A stretch of DNA of 64,000 bases from Neckera pumila (taxonomy: Eukaryota > Streptophyta > Bryopsida > Hypnales > Neckeraceae), in assembly GCA_963969595.1 (NCBI GenBank), contig OZ018411.1, positions 30,205,445 through 30,269,444 on the forward strand, written 5' to 3'. A program made the translations under genes and the position numbers. Of the stretch, positions 45,236 through 57,580 are shown piece by piece (within the stretch, counting starts at the first letter, position 1; each line of letters starts with the position of its first letter). The notes beneath the pieces were generated by a model. The model worked only from the letters and a program-made list of their open reading frames with translations. It ran no database searches and was not told the origin of the DNA.

Positions 45236-46859
45236 GAAAAAAATTCCATTGAATTGAAAATGGTTTTATTGGTTCTATAGAACCCATTTCCATAGAAGTA
45301 ACTTGTCTTGTGACCGTGGAGGTGTAGGACTCCTACAGTCATAGATTTAGGACACATTTTCAATTTTCAATCAATTTTTTCATTGCAACCTACAAGGGGG
45401 CTATTTTGTGAGTCTTAGAGCATGAGCCACAAAGTCCAATGTTTGAGTTTGTTGAATCTCATCTTCATCTTTCACACCATCTCCCGCCATAGGCCTATGA
45501 CCATCATCTATGTCATCATTTGCCTCTCCTTCTATGCCAATAAAAAGTTGGGCTTTAGCATCTATCTCATCAGGGGCTGAAGACTTTGAGATCATGTTCA
45601 CCTTGGACACTAAGTTTTGAATAGAATACCAAATTACTATTTAAGAGCACAAATGGAGTCCAATTGTAGTTCAAATAATGAAGAACAACATAAACAAGAT
45701 TGTTTGGTAGATGAACAAGAGTATAGTGTCATGTCACCAAACTAAATATAAGTTGATACATTAAGTTTCATTTGTATATTATAAAGGATGTGCATTATTC
45801 AAGTCTACAATTACATGTTTGGAGTAGAGACTTCCATAGTCCACAATAAATATAGAAGATACAAAGTAACAAAATTTGACAAGATACGGTAGGTTGATAG
45901 CTGGATGACACCTCCAAGCCATTGCACCTAACATGATCAAGTCTAGATTTCCTTGGAATATAAAAAAGAACAAGAACTAGTTCACCTGACCCTAGTCGTG
46001 TGCAGCATGATTTTAGAGATGGCCAATCCTATTCTCTATCCATTTCCTCCAAAGAGCATTGAGGCTTACCAACAGCCTGTCCAGAACGTCTTGCACATTT
46101 TCTAGTGGTCAATTAGCTTGGGGTAAAATTCAAAAAGCAAATGGATATTTGAGACAGTGTAAACAAATACAACAACCATGTGACTAATGCAAGCAAAGTC
46201 CCCTACATGTCTAGTATGGTGTAGAAACACCAACTTTTAATACTCATGGTCAGACCAAAAGCAATATTTGTAGGGATTGATAGGTTCCACCAACAACCAA
46301 AATCTAAATTGGAAGCCTCATAATCTGACACAAATCAAAATCCCCCAAAAGAATGTTTTTCATAAGTTAGAGCCCCTGAAGCCCCTCTCACTATCAAAAG
46401 GCCTTGGTATAATGTATGAAGTCAGAAGTTTCAAAACAAAAGTACCACCCTTAAAGATAATTAAGAGATTCAATTAAAAGACATTACAAAATAAAAAGCA
46501 ACAAACTTTGTAAGATAGAGCCCATAGGCTACTATTGCCAAAGAAAACTAGGGGCTTGTGCAGTTGGTCGGAAGTTCTAAAATTAAAATCAAGAACAAAC
46601 GAAACTTGAAGAAATGAAAAATAATGACATCAATAATACCAAAAAAACCCACCAAAAGTAAGAGTCTTCAAAGACATTTTTGCCACCGAGAAGCCTTATA
46701 CTGGTCCATGTGGTCAAAACAACTCAATTTAAATGCCCCAACTCTTGAAACATTTTGAAATTCGAATAAAAGCCATCATGAACTTTTAAAATTTTTTTAT
46801 GTAAGCTAGCACCCTTGAAGCCTCTCTCAAGCACTAAGAGGCCTTTTGTTGGTGAAGAG
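45236..46859. other. No gene identified
   Basis: A 69-codon acidic frame on the minus strand (45401-45610) may be a coding remnant but has no recognised relative. Hairpin-like CCCCTGAAGCCCCTCTCACTA modules appear near 46370 and 46815. Confidence 0.4.
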
Positions 46860-46869
46860 TCATAGAGCT

Positions 46870-47190
46870 TTTGCAAACATTAATCAGCAACTAACAAAGT
46901 TTGACTAGATTCATTTCACAACAATCAGGATTTAAAAATAATAAGTTGCACAAGGTAGTACCCTCCAACCCCCCTCTTGGTACTAAGAGGGGGTTTGGAG
47001 GGCACTTTCTCATGCATATTTCACAAACATTAATCAACAACTAATGATGTTCAACAAGATTTGCTTCACAACAAGTAAAATGAAAAATGAAAAGTTGCAT
47101 GAGATAGTGCCCTCCAAACCCTTTGTTGGTATCAAAAAGGGGTGTGGGGGCCCTACCATTAGAAAAATAATTAGGCCTCTAGAGGGCCAC
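46870..47190. repeat. About 150-bp tandem duplication with GGTACTA hairpins
   Basis: AACATTAATCARCAACTAA starts at about 46877 and 47028, each time followed by TTCAACAA/TTGACTAG, a TTGCAYRAGRTAGT segment and a hairpin. The first hairpin is CCCCCCTCTTGGTACTAAGAGGGGG (46968-46992 area). The second is degenerate. Same module family as at 4681 and 50425. Confidence 0.6.
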
Positions 47191-48744
47191 TTTGCAACCC
47201 TTAGAGGACCCTATGTAATTTACCTTTTTTGGAGCTTAGGGATTAATTATTCTCCTATTCTTACTCACCATTCGACTATCAGATGACTGTCAATGGCTTT
47301 GAATCCAAGTTTAAATGTTCAATAGTCAAGGTCAAGGTACTCTGATGCACGTTAATTTGATTACATGGGGGAGTCACGAGCTTAGAGGTTTAGTATATAT
47401 GTAAGATTAGGGGGGGATATTCACCTAATATTTTGTAGTTATATATATTATTATTAAAATTAATTCTAAATTGCCTTTTTTTTTATAGCACCCTATATTA
47501 TTTGTACTACACTTTGAGTCCAATTTTTTGGCCCCTATATTAGATTAAGAAATTAGAACTAATAGGTGATGTATGATTTTTTTCCTATTACTAATTTTTA
47601 TCCTTTTTTCTTTATTATTTGTCCTTTCAAACCATTTTTAATGGTTACTAGAAAATAAAATACAATATGTTTGGAGGAATGTACTATAGCAATACAAATA
47701 CATTCATAGGCTATAAATAATATACTCTAGTTCTGTCAAACAACTTATTGCTAATCATCTACAATATATTCTAATGAATACAATAATCAATTGCAAGTAC
47801 TTTAGTTCAGAAAAGATGACACTACATTACAATATAATTGGGTATAAAAGTCACCTAAAAGTTATCATGAATTTTGCTTTAATATATTCATATTTGTGCA
47901 CTCCAAATAGTAAAATGGTATGAAAGAGCTAGGTGGTATATCATTATTAAGTATTAGGTGTATACAATCTTGGGTGAAAAGTCTTTTAGCTCCTACAAAA
48001 TTTATAACCCAAATTGAAGACCACCAAGCTCTGACACATCTAATAATGATCAACCACAAAGCTCTTTCATACCTTTTTATTATTTAAAGAGAACAAATAA
48101 GAGTACATTAAAGCAAAATTCATGATAGATTTTTCAAATTTTAAATGGCTTCAAAGGACTTTGCAGAAATCTGTCAAGGCATCTAGAGTCCCTCATCCAA
48201 GTTTCATGGATAATTTAGGATAGATCATGTGTCATTCTTTGTCCATATCTTCTTTATGGACATTAAATATCTACTCTACAAAATTATTTTTCCCTAGATA
48301 TTATTGCCACCCTATATTTTTTCTACATAAAATCTAATACATGGTATAAAATATAACCCTATATTAGTTATAATACCCTACATATAACTCAACACAATTT
48401 ATATTAGATATAATATTATTTTAAATTTTAGGTATTGAGAGGTACATAGTACCCTATCTTGGATCTCACATGGCTTCTAATATGCACACTAAGTGACCTC
48501 CTTAGGTATGATTATTGAGCACCTTTAACTTGGATGCTAATTGAACTATAACCAAGTTGTCGAAAATAAAGCAAATGTCTAAAATAGGCCAATGACCATC
48601 TTCTATCAACCAAAATTTTTGATGACAATGTGAAAGACTTATCTCATTGACACTAGGTGAGAAGGAAGGGTGAAGAGTTTTTTCTTATAAAAAAAATCAT
48701 TTTTCCATCATGAGTCCTCAAAGAGTGTCACATAACTTGAAGTT
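47191..48744. other. No gene seen
   Basis: AT-rich with no supported ORF or recognisable element. Confidence 0.55.
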
Positions 48745-49182
48745 GAGAGCTTGGCCGCTCATTGTCAAAACATAGAAATTGTGTTAAAAACTCAAATTTC
48801 AAACCTCGTTTAGGCATAGTGGAATTCTTTTTTTCAAAAAGATTTGAAACAACAAAAGTTTGGTAATCAAGCAGAGTTTTATCTCCAAACATCTGTTCAA
48901 ATTTTAAGGCTTCAATTAAAAGTTATAAACAAATTTCAGAGAGGGAGTCTAAAAATGTGCAAAAAAATGTCCCATCCAGCCTTCCTTTGAAATTTGTCCA
49001 TGAATTTTCATTGAAGTCTTCAAAACCAAAACGGACTTTTAGAGACAAAACTTTGCTTGATTACCCAACTTTTTTCAGTTCAAATTTTTTTGAAAAAAGT
49101 TATTCTACTATGCCTAAATGAGGTTAAAAATTGAATTTTAACACACCTCCTGCATTTGACTAAACTATGAGCGGTTGAGCAC
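48745..49182. repeat. Large foldback of about 435 bp
   Basis: Left-arm sequence (GCCGCTCATTGTC, AACCTCGTTTAGGCATAG, TTTGGTAATCAAGCAGAGTTTT, GGCTTCAATTAAAA) recurs in reverse complement in the right half (AAACTTTGCTTGATTACC, CTATGCCTAAATGAGGTT, ATGAGCGGTTGAGC). Pairing continues almost to the centre near 48960, with mismatches and small indels. It is either a MITE or a locus for a long hairpin RNA. Confidence 0.75.
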
Positions 49183-49713
49183 CTATTGTTCTTAATCCAC
49201 ATATCCCACATGGATTGTCTCCCTACTACTAACCCACTAGTATAAAGAGCTGAACTTCTCATCATCATCAACAAGAACTTAAGAAAGTGCCATTAGAGAC
49301 CCGATATTACAAACGGCAATCACTTTGCTACGCGTTTTAGAATAATTGATGAATAGAGTCAACAAGGGCGCAAAGCGCCGCCAGCGCCAATTACGCAGGT
49401 GCTCTTCGGCGAGAATAATCACAGGGTGAGAATCCCTGCCAGCGTCGCCAATCACAAGGCGAGAATCGCCGCCATCGGCAGCTTGACTTTATATCAATTT
49501 GTTGCGCTCCACTTTCAGTATCTTTAAAGCTATTCAGTAGTGCGCGTTAACCTCCATTCTACTCTGCCTTGTCAATTAGTAGCATCCGGCAAACTCGAGA
49601 AACCAATGTATAACGCACCGCGCTTAAGCTACATACTACATATTTCATCGGCCAAACTATATATGAATTCTACACCGCGGCTAAGAAAGGCAAAGTCCGC
49701 TCGAATTGCACAT

Positions 49714-49830
49714 AGCCGCATCAAGGTCTGAACCAAATTGAGCAAAAGCGGCTACTTCACAATATTGAGCTAATTCTAGTTTCAAGCTACCGCATATTTG
49801 TTTCATAGCTTTTGACTGAGCCGCAGAACC
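49714..49830 (-). pseudogene. atp1: atp1 fragment of mitochondrial origin, 39 codons
   Basis: The minus strand reads [20 protein letters not shown], then [19 protein letters not shown]. This is the segment of mitochondrial ATP synthase subunit alpha that follows the conserved SRVGSAAQ. A Cys stands where Arg is usual (EVAAF context), as a CGT to TGT change would give. It breaks off after SDLDAA into unrelated sequence and is too short for function. Confidence 0.88.
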
Positions 49831-49894
49831 TTGAGAGTAGGGTTTGCACCTATCTCTAGGCGCTAGCATAGGAACCCGGCTCCCTCTCAAAGAA

Positions 49895-50083
49895 CACTAG
49901 CGATTCCAACTTCATGTTCTCGAGTTGCTAAGAACAATCCAAACTAAGGCTATCTTTCTGGATTCACTCCGCCTTCAAGCCTTGCTTCCTATTGTAATTG
50001 CCATTGTAGCAGGTGTGTAGCCTAGCCTATAAGGGCCATGCGGACTTGACTTCATCCCCACCTTCCTCCAATATATCACTGGA
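49895..50083 (-). pseudogene. rrn18: Mitochondrial rrn18 fragment, about 189 bp
   Basis: The minus strand carries the small-subunit rRNA 3' region: CCAGTGATATATTGGAGG, GGTGGGGATGAAGTCAAGTC, GCATGGCCCTTATAGGCTAG, GCTACACACCTGCTACAATG, and CATGAAGTTGGAATCGCTAG. The variable part (GGCAATTACAATAGGAAGCA) is of plant mitochondrial type, not plastid. Several C-to-T and G-to-A changes from the conserved core mark it as a decaying nuclear copy. Confidence 0.9.
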
Positions 50084-50424
50084 AGTTTCTTGCCATATGC
50101 AATTATGCAGTAATTGCATGCTCCGCGGTTACGGTACCCTGATAGGACCAAATAAGCAAAGAGCACCAAAGTGCAAAAAAAATCTTTTTTTTTTTAGTGT
50201 CAGTAGCGGAACGTTCTGTAAATCAAAGAAGGTTGTTGGTAACAACACCTAGAGATATAGGAAGTGATAATGCTGACATGAGTAATGATAAATCACATGA
50301 AAAACATGATCCAAAGCTTAATACCTTAGTAACTAGCTTTAGAACCCACTACACATGACTTTCCTTTACTTCACTTGTTAAATTTGACAATTCAACAAAT
50401 GAAGTAAAATGAAGCCACTTAGAC

Positions 50425-50690
50425 AAAAATGTGCAAGAGGTAGTGCCTTCCAAACCCCCTCTTGGCCCCAAGACAAGGTTTGGAGGGCACCTCTTGCACA
50501 TTTTTAGGAAAGGATTCTCTAAAAAGTTGGAATTTCTAAAATGCTAGATTTAAAATTAAAAAAATGTGCAAGAGGTGGTGCTTCCAAACCCCCTCTCAGC
50601 CCCGAGACGGGGTTTGGAGGGCACCACCTCTTGCACATTTTAAAAAAAGGATTCTCTTAAAAGTTGGAATTTCTAAAATGGGAAGTAAGT
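50425..50690. repeat. Two tandem hairpins, 136 bp apart
   Basis: Hairpin 1 at 50425-50505 and hairpin 2 at 50561-50641 each pair AAAATGTGCAAGAGGTRGTG...CCAAACC with GGTTTGGAGGGCACC...CTCTTGCACATTTT. Loops are centred on CTTGGCCCCAAG and CTCAGCCCCGAG. Each is followed by AAGGATTCTC and AAAGTTGGAATTTCTAAAAT. Hairpin 2 is almost perfectly paired over about 35 bp. Confidence 0.85.
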
Positions 50691-52440
50691 GAGCTCAGCC
50701 TTACTCCAGTCAAATAGCAGCTAGGAAATGCCTCTTCAAGGACCCTTCTTGATACCAAGAGGCCCATCTGGGGGTCTTCATTTTGATTAGCTACCGCCTA
50801 ACCGGCAGCTGCACTCACAAGAGCGCATTCTTTTTTAAATAAAAACTGACCACAATATACTTGAGTTTCTTTTTCAAGAATCCAGAGAGCCTACCTTGCC
50901 AAGCTAAATCCTAGTCACTTACAAAATCAAGAAACCAAAGTGCATTCTAAATTTCTAATTAAAAGAAAATGAGAAGTAGGGTAATTCAACCTAATTCCTA
51001 GTCCAAAAAAATCCAAGAGGTGCCCTCCATTCGGTAACAAGAGGCCCATTGGAGGGGTCCTTGTCTTGAGCAGCTACCGCTAACAGGCAGCTGCGCTCAC
51101 AAGAGCACATCCTTTTTTAAATAAAAAGCTAACCACAACATACTTGAATTTCTTTTTGAAGAAACAAGAGAGCCTACGCTGCCGAGCTAAATTCTAATCA
51201 CTCACAAAGTCAAGAAATTAGAGTGCATCCTAATAAAAATAAAATGAAGAGTGGGTGAGTCCAATGTTACCCCGAGTTAAGAAAATGCCGAATGGTCCCC
51301 CTCCAAAAAAGTGCAATCCTTTCTTCTTTTAATATTTGAAACCGATATCATGGAATTTTTTTCTCAGAGAACTAGAAAGCCTAATGTGGCAAGCTAAATT
51401 ACAGTCACTTACAAACCAAATAAAGCTAGAGTGCGTCCTCCTCCAAACAAATAATGGAAAGTCGGTGAGCCTGGCTCCAAGTCAACAATTAGTCAAAAGG
51501 TCCCTCCTTGGGTCCCCCTCTTGGTATTGAAAGTCCCCTTGGGCGGTCCTTGTCCTAAGCAGCTGTTACCCAATGGCAGCTATGTTATTAAGATTGCATC
51601 ATTTGGGGGGGGGGATTCTTCATTCTGATATCTTTGAATCTCCTTATTTAAAGTTCTAGACAGCCTAACATGCCAAGCTAAATCCCGGTCTTTTACCAAA
51701 CATACATAACCAGAGTTATGGATTTTAGGAAAGCCGGCTAGTCAGGCCTATCTCCAAATCAAAACAATGATGCAGAATGGCAGTTGCGCTGTGAAATGTT
51801 CTTTTTTTTTAATCAAAATGATTACACTTGTATATGTGAATGTCTTTTCATGAAACAAAAAGGCCTAACAACACAGCTTGATTCTCAATTTATCATGAGC
51901 TCAAAGGCAACAAGAGTCAAGCTTGATGAAAAAAGGATGGAGATTAGGTTACAAAGAAGCCTTATTGCAAATCAAAAATCCAAGGACTAGTCCTCAGACT
52001 GGACCTGCAAACCTCCTCAAGGGAGGCAATAATCACAATTCTTTATTTTTTGTCAAGAACGTTTGCACCCTAAAAACTCAAATTTCCTTGATTGGAACAA
52101 AAGAGCCTCACATTGCATCCCAATTCTCAGCCACTCACAATATGCCAAAACAAGAGCAATGTCTGATACCCAAAAAAATGGAAAATAAAACCAATCTAGG
52201 CCAGCTGCCTCAAAAATGTGGAGATCCAAATAAATCTCAGCATCAAACATTTTTGTTTACAATTTGTCGTGCGAACCCAATATTTCTTAAATGAAAATAC
52301 CAAGGCTTTCTCTCAAAAGCTAAATATTCAGACTAGTCAACTATGTTTTCAAAACTATGACTTAGAAGCCATAAGCCTAAACCGCAAGTGCTGTACAATT
52401 TTCAAATCTAGATTTCTAGATTGTATCTCTTCAATTGCAA
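50690..52440. repeat. Decaying tandem array, about 240-270-bp units
   Basis: About six units can be followed. Landmarks are AGCTACCGCYAAC..GGCAGCTGC (50797, 51071), weaker GGCAGCTATG (51570) and GGCAGTTGCGCTG (51779). In each, AAGAA..AGAGAGCCTA and CAAGCTAAATYC follow about 100 bp on (50881, 51160, 51370, 51660, 51860, 52110). A GGTACC/GATACC-type hairpin module precedes the better units (50740, 51030, 51515). Units diverge to the right. It ends at the solo LTR. Confidence 0.65.
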
Positions 52441-52444
52441 GCCA

Positions 52445-55400
52445 TGTCGCAACCGTAATTTTTGGGTTCCTCTGATTGTCTAAATAACGGAACGGAAACA
52501 GGTAATTAGGATCCGTATCCGGTTAGAAGGGCAGAAGGAAATTATGGATAGGCAACGATAATCCAGTAAGGAGAAAACCGTATCTGATCCGGTCAAAATG
52601 TTAGTATTCAGGAGCGGAATCATATCCGGATTGCACCTCAGAACGGATTAGGGTTGGACTGGATCGACAAACGACCGGACCGGAAAAAGGTCATGATGAC
52701 GTGCTAGGGGTCCTGAGAGTATATAAGGGCTGGTCGTCCTCATTTTCACTCCTTTACTCCTCTCGAGCTCTGGAGCTGACCTTGAGTGCTGTTTCGCCTC
52801 TGTCCGTGCCAGAGCTGTTGTATGTATGTGCGCTTCCGGCTGGGTGTGTCTGGGAGTGTAGGAAGAATAAAGAACGTGTGGGGTGTAGGTTTTGTGAGTA
52901 CTTTCCGGTTGAGATCGGACGAGAGGAAGTGAGGAACGGGACGTGCGGCTAGGAGAGAGTGAGGTAACAATCGGTAAGGGTCCAGCGGTAGTTTAGTGTC
53001 CATGCCTCAGCTGCGTAGGACCAGACCGGGCGCTCCCAGTTCTTCCTCCGACCTCAAACTCCGGAAGATAGTTCCGGTCATTCCTATGGAGGAACCGGCC
53101 CGAACTGAGCTCGTGGAGGACCTCAACGCCATGGGGTGCCTCGTCCTGATGGATAAACCTTGGGGGTTTCAGGAGGAGCGGATGGTGAGGGAGATCAAGT
53201 GCAAGGTGTCGAATAAGTTCGACAATACTCTTCGGGGCCGTCCGACCAAATGGGAAGAAGAACGGTAGACGGAAGTTTACAACTTCCGGATGGGAGGTTC
53301 CGGTATGGCCGGGAGGATGGACGAATTCATCCATGACAAGTTTCATGGGGAGCCGAGTAACAAGGACGGGTACGCGATCGCAGATTGCAAGAGCGACCGG
53401 CATCGTAACCTCCTTCAGTTCCTGGTTCCGATCATCCACCCGGAGAAGCCGACGAGGGTGACGATGACCATCGGCAACACCATTTTCGGTTCCCTGAGCG
53501 GAGAACGGAAGGTGAATTAGGCCCGGATCTTTTCCGATCTGGTGTCCCAGCTGGTGACGAGGATCGGAAAGAGTTAAGCCACTCCTTTGAGTCTCTACCT
53601 TTTCCATCTCTACCAGCGGAACCAACTTCTCACTCAGACTGAGGAGAAGACGTGGGGTGTTCAGGAGTCGATCCTGAAGTATGGGGAGTCGGGTTCGAAT
53701 GACGAGGTGGAGGAGCAGACCGGATTCGAACCCGAGACGGAAGAAGAAGAAGAGGAGTAGCCGCTCCGACAAAGGAAGCGTCAGAAGACGCCTCCTCCTC
53801 ATAAGAGAAGACCCCCCTCGAACCCCCGGTCCACACCAGAACAGGGACCAGATGTTGAGATGCCGGATCTTGAGGATCCGACCGACCCGTTCAACCAGTT
53901 AACGGTTGTCCTAGCCGGGATACGGGCGGATTGGGAGGTCAAGCGGAGGGCTTTGACCACTATTGCGGAGCTGGTGGGTGCACCAGTCGACAGCGAATTG
54001 CCGGCTAAGGTGGGGCAATTCCTGGCCGATCCGGAGGAGAACCGAAAACAGGAGACAGAGATCCGTCGGCTTCAGGAGGAAGGCGACGCTTTGAGGGCGG
54101 ATATGGTCACCCTCAGGGAAGACAAGGCAGCAGTCCGGGAAATGGCGGAGGCAACTCGGAAGGTGGCTGAGTCGGTGAAGGGCACTTTGGGAGAGTCTAG
54201 ATCCGCCGCAGTCAAGGTGGCCATTTGACCAAGGGGTGCACGAAGAGAAGAAGGTATCTGGTTCCCGGATAGTTCGGATCCTCAGTGACCTCACCAATCG
54301 GGTGGAAGCATCCTTAGTGGCAGCACGAGAGACGGCCGACCGGATGGACATCAGCAGTCAGAAGCTGAACGGGTCCTTATTATCCCGAAAAATCCACCTC
54401 TTGAACATTTCGATGCCGGATTTGTTTCCAGCAGGAGGATCGAATCCGGGTGAGCACAAGGATCAGACACCCAAGTCACAGAAGAGTCACAGGAGACCTG
54501 GGACGGGGCAACCAATTCAGATCGATTCGTCGCCCGGGTCAGATCTTCCGGATCCAGCTGCCGGTGAATGGAGCCGGAACTTGGCGGACGTCTTCAATCA
54601 ATTGCCCGAGGAACCTAGGAGTCCTACATTGGGTGGGGGAATTGGAGAGTAGGGTAGGAAGTTAGTTAGGAATGTAAAATATTTGTAAGATAGTTAGGAC
54701 TGGGTCAGATGACTATCCGGTCTGGCCAGTTAGGATCGGATCCGGATTTCCAGCGTAGATTTCGAGGTCCCTTTTTGCTTTGTAATCAAGTTGTATATAA
54801 GTCAGCCCCCGCTTGGGAGCTGGGAGTTTTTTCACCTCATTTTCGTGTACGTCTTCTCTTGGCATCTTGTTGTGTGTCTCTCCCGTGTGCGGCAGGGTCG
54901 TGTGGTGAGGAGTTAGGAAGGCGCATGCTAGTGTGGGTGTGATTTCTCCCTTCGACGTGTTTGTTTTGGTCTTATGTGCAGGTGAGCGGGTTGCGAAAGT
55001 GTTGGGAGTGGATTCCAGTTCCTCAGCGACTCTAGAGTTTAGAATTCCGGGCGAGACAGCCGTTGTTAGGCTAGGTGAGTAGGGAGGGATTCCTTAGTCG
55101 TGCTAGAACTCCTGGGTGTGAAATCCGGTTGAGTGTCTGATCTCCTGAGAGATCTCGTCGCCTGAGTGGGCAAACGGAAGAACTTTAGTGGATGTTGGAA
55201 CGGACGGGTTCACTTGCAGCCGCCTGGCTTTGCACAAACGAAACGGGACGCTGAGGTCGTTGTAGTATGGAAGGACCGTACGGGGGGCCTTTGTGTGACC
55301 AGTGATCCGGAGAGTTTTCTGGGTTGCTGTGAAGGATCAAACCGGGTCCGAGTTAGTGTAGAGAATTGGAGAAAGAAGAAGTGGGTCTTCAGCCACTATA

Positions 55401-55763
55401 ATTCACGGAAAGAGTGGCGGGCCTGCCACTCTCAAAAACAAGGGGTGATCCCTCTGATGGTGAAACAAAGGTAAAACTAAACTGGGAGGTAGTAAAAGCG
55501 GATGAGAGTTGATCAGACCCGATTGGAACGTGGACCGGATCGGAGAAGTAAGAGAGGGTCTGATTGTAGTTCTGGTTTATGTTGTGTTTCCGGTTGTGTG
55601 TTGGAACCGGAAGAGGAAATATAGGTACTGACTTAGCTTAGAGACTAAATAAGGCTATCTACTTCACAAAATCTCGCGGGTTCGATCTTTAGAGTCACTT
55701 TGGTATACTTTAAAGTGGTTTTTGGTAGTATAACTGGGAAATTGCTTGCCCTATGCTGTGACA
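52445..55763 (+). mobile_element. Family A solo LTR, complete (3319 bp)
   Basis: It runs TGTCGCAACC to GTGACA. Flanks are AGCCA at 52440-52444 and GGCCA at 55764-55768, a target duplication with one mismatch, so a solo LTR formed by recombination between two LTRs. It retains the 379-bp segment missing in the full element. TATA-1 lies at about 52720, TATA-2 at about 54794. Confidence 0.93.
52996..54652 (+). pseudogene. LTR-internal ORF, copy 2
   Basis: Same broken frame as at 446-2102, with one more stop: G969 of copy 1 is A at 53519, turning TGG into TAG. The stop near 1025 is TAA here. Everything else, including the frameshift near 54230, is shared. Confidence 0.6.
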
Positions 55764-56990
55764 GGCCATAAATGAAATGGAATGGAAAGGATTGTCATGT
55801 ATCCTACTTGATGTTGGCAACATCCATCCTCCAGGGTCATTTCTTGTTTGTAAAACCTGCAAGAAATCTCCCTCATGTATTGCAAGGTGTACTATAAAGG
55901 TCTATTACATGACTGGGAATGAGTTGCAAACTTGTATTTCTGTACATCTGAGCACCCATGAACACTTGGTGAATGATGGAGAACTCCGTGACATGAAGGA
56001 GAGAACTTGGACTCTGATTGGAGAATAGATAGAGAGAACACCAAGGGGCACCAACTCCTCAATAGTCATGGAGGCTACAAAGGAACTCTTGGGCAAACTT
56101 ATGCTACGCCCAGATGGAGTGCAGGCCAAGATTCTTGAAATTTGATGAACTTGTCCCAGTGTTGGATAAATGCAAATACTACAGCTTCCCAAGTATTTGA
56201 AACAAGGTAACATCATTCAAATATTTTAGGAGGTTTGGTGTGATTGACAGCATTACCAAATTGAGGGGGTCAAGTATGTGGGCATTTGTTTAGGAAAGTA
56301 AATTTCCAGGTCAAGGGATAGATATGGACAAAATTGTTGTTTTTAAAATGTCACAAGTAAGACCTAGAAGTGGAGTTGATCTGGGAAAGCAAATGCAAAA
56401 GGGAGGGGACTTTGAGGATACATGGATAATGTTCAATCATGTCAAATGCGTGAAAGGGTGGACAACCACATGTGGAGTGTCATGTATATAACTTTGTGTG
56501 CTTTTGTGTAACGACCATTGTTGTTTGTGACATGCAATCTGAAGTTTGCGTTGCTCAAACTCTTTTTTGAAAAAACCTAAACTTTGTCCTTAATCGACAT
56601 GAGGTAGGCGAGCTTTAATTCAAGGATTTTACGGCAAATAGTGCACAAGCAAATTGGAATGTTGGGTGGACCGTGTACGGATTTGAGAATAGTGCTATAC
56701 CAATGGAACACCCTAAAAGAATGTGCCTCATTCATTGGACACAATTCATAGAAAACCATACTAAGGCGGAGATTTGCATGGACTTACAAGATCAACATTG
56801 TCTTGCTCTGTAAAGCGTACAAGAATGCTTTGGCTCTTCAAGAGTCTGAGACTCGTCACCTAGCCATAAAAGCATAGTGGTTATCATCAAAGGCCACCAT
56901 GGAATTGTGTCTGCATTGATTGGAGTTGTGACTTTCATTTTGGCATTTTTGGATTTGTCAATGGGGCAGATTCATTGAACTTATAAGTCC
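55764..56990 (+). pseudogene. Decayed transposase-like gene, copy 2
   Basis: Duplicate of 3214-4440 with one noticed difference (G3325 is A at 55875). Same stops and frameshifts. Confidence 0.5.
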
Positions 56991-57230
56991 TTATCCTTCT
57001 TGCCTGTCATTTCAAAAAAATCCAAAGTTTTTCTCTATCAACTTATTTTTAAGTGTCTTTATTACCATTATGATTTAATAACTATATTTGGTAATGCTCT
57101 CCATGCCAGCATGTTGTACTACATCCTTTTGGATGCCATGAAGGGTACATGGTTGAAAACCCTCTTGGAACTTCTACTATTATTTGGAATACATGTGCAA
57201 GCTTTGGTAGGCAAAAATCTGTGAATATTC

Positions 57231-57580
57231 ATGGCGTTCATATCTTGGAGACCCCTCTTGGTACCGAGAGGGGTGTTAGGGCGGGCTCCCTCTTGCACCT
57301 TCTTTTTTTATTGGGAGGATAATTGTGGTCTGCAATAGGCAAGAATGTATGAGTAATGCATGGCGTTTGTACCTTGAAGGGGCCTCTCGGTACGGAGAGT
57401 GGTATTGGCGTGGGCTCCCTCTTGAAACTTTTTGATTTATTTGTAGAATAGTTTTGGTTTGCAATTGGCAAAATTTGCAAGTGATGCATGGCGTTGGTAC
57501 CTTGAAGGAGCCTCTTGGTATCCAAAGGGGTGCTTATGTAGGCTCTCTCTTGAAACATTTATTTATCTTTTAGAAAGTAA
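57231..57580 (+). repeat. 128-bp tandem repeat, copy 2
   Basis: Duplicate of 4681-5030, with units at 57231, 57360 and 57488. Confidence 0.75.

Larger units (their letters stand above)
49350..50160 (-). other. Chimeric mitochondrial DNA insertion (NUMT)
   Basis: Base composition jumps from the AT-rich surroundings. Two pieces are recognisable plant mitochondrial sequence, both on the minus strand: atp1 at 49714-49830 and rrn18 at 49895-50083. They are not neighbours within one gene, so the insert is mosaic. The GC-rich part at 49370-49490 and the stretch between the pieces are not assigned and may be other organellar fragments. Limits are approximate. Confidence 0.75.

Noticed and set aside
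49895..50083. Plastid or bacterial 16S rRNA gene
   Set aside because: Conserved blocks fit any small-subunit rRNA, but the variable part matches the plant mitochondrial form and the adjacent atp1 piece is mitochondrial.
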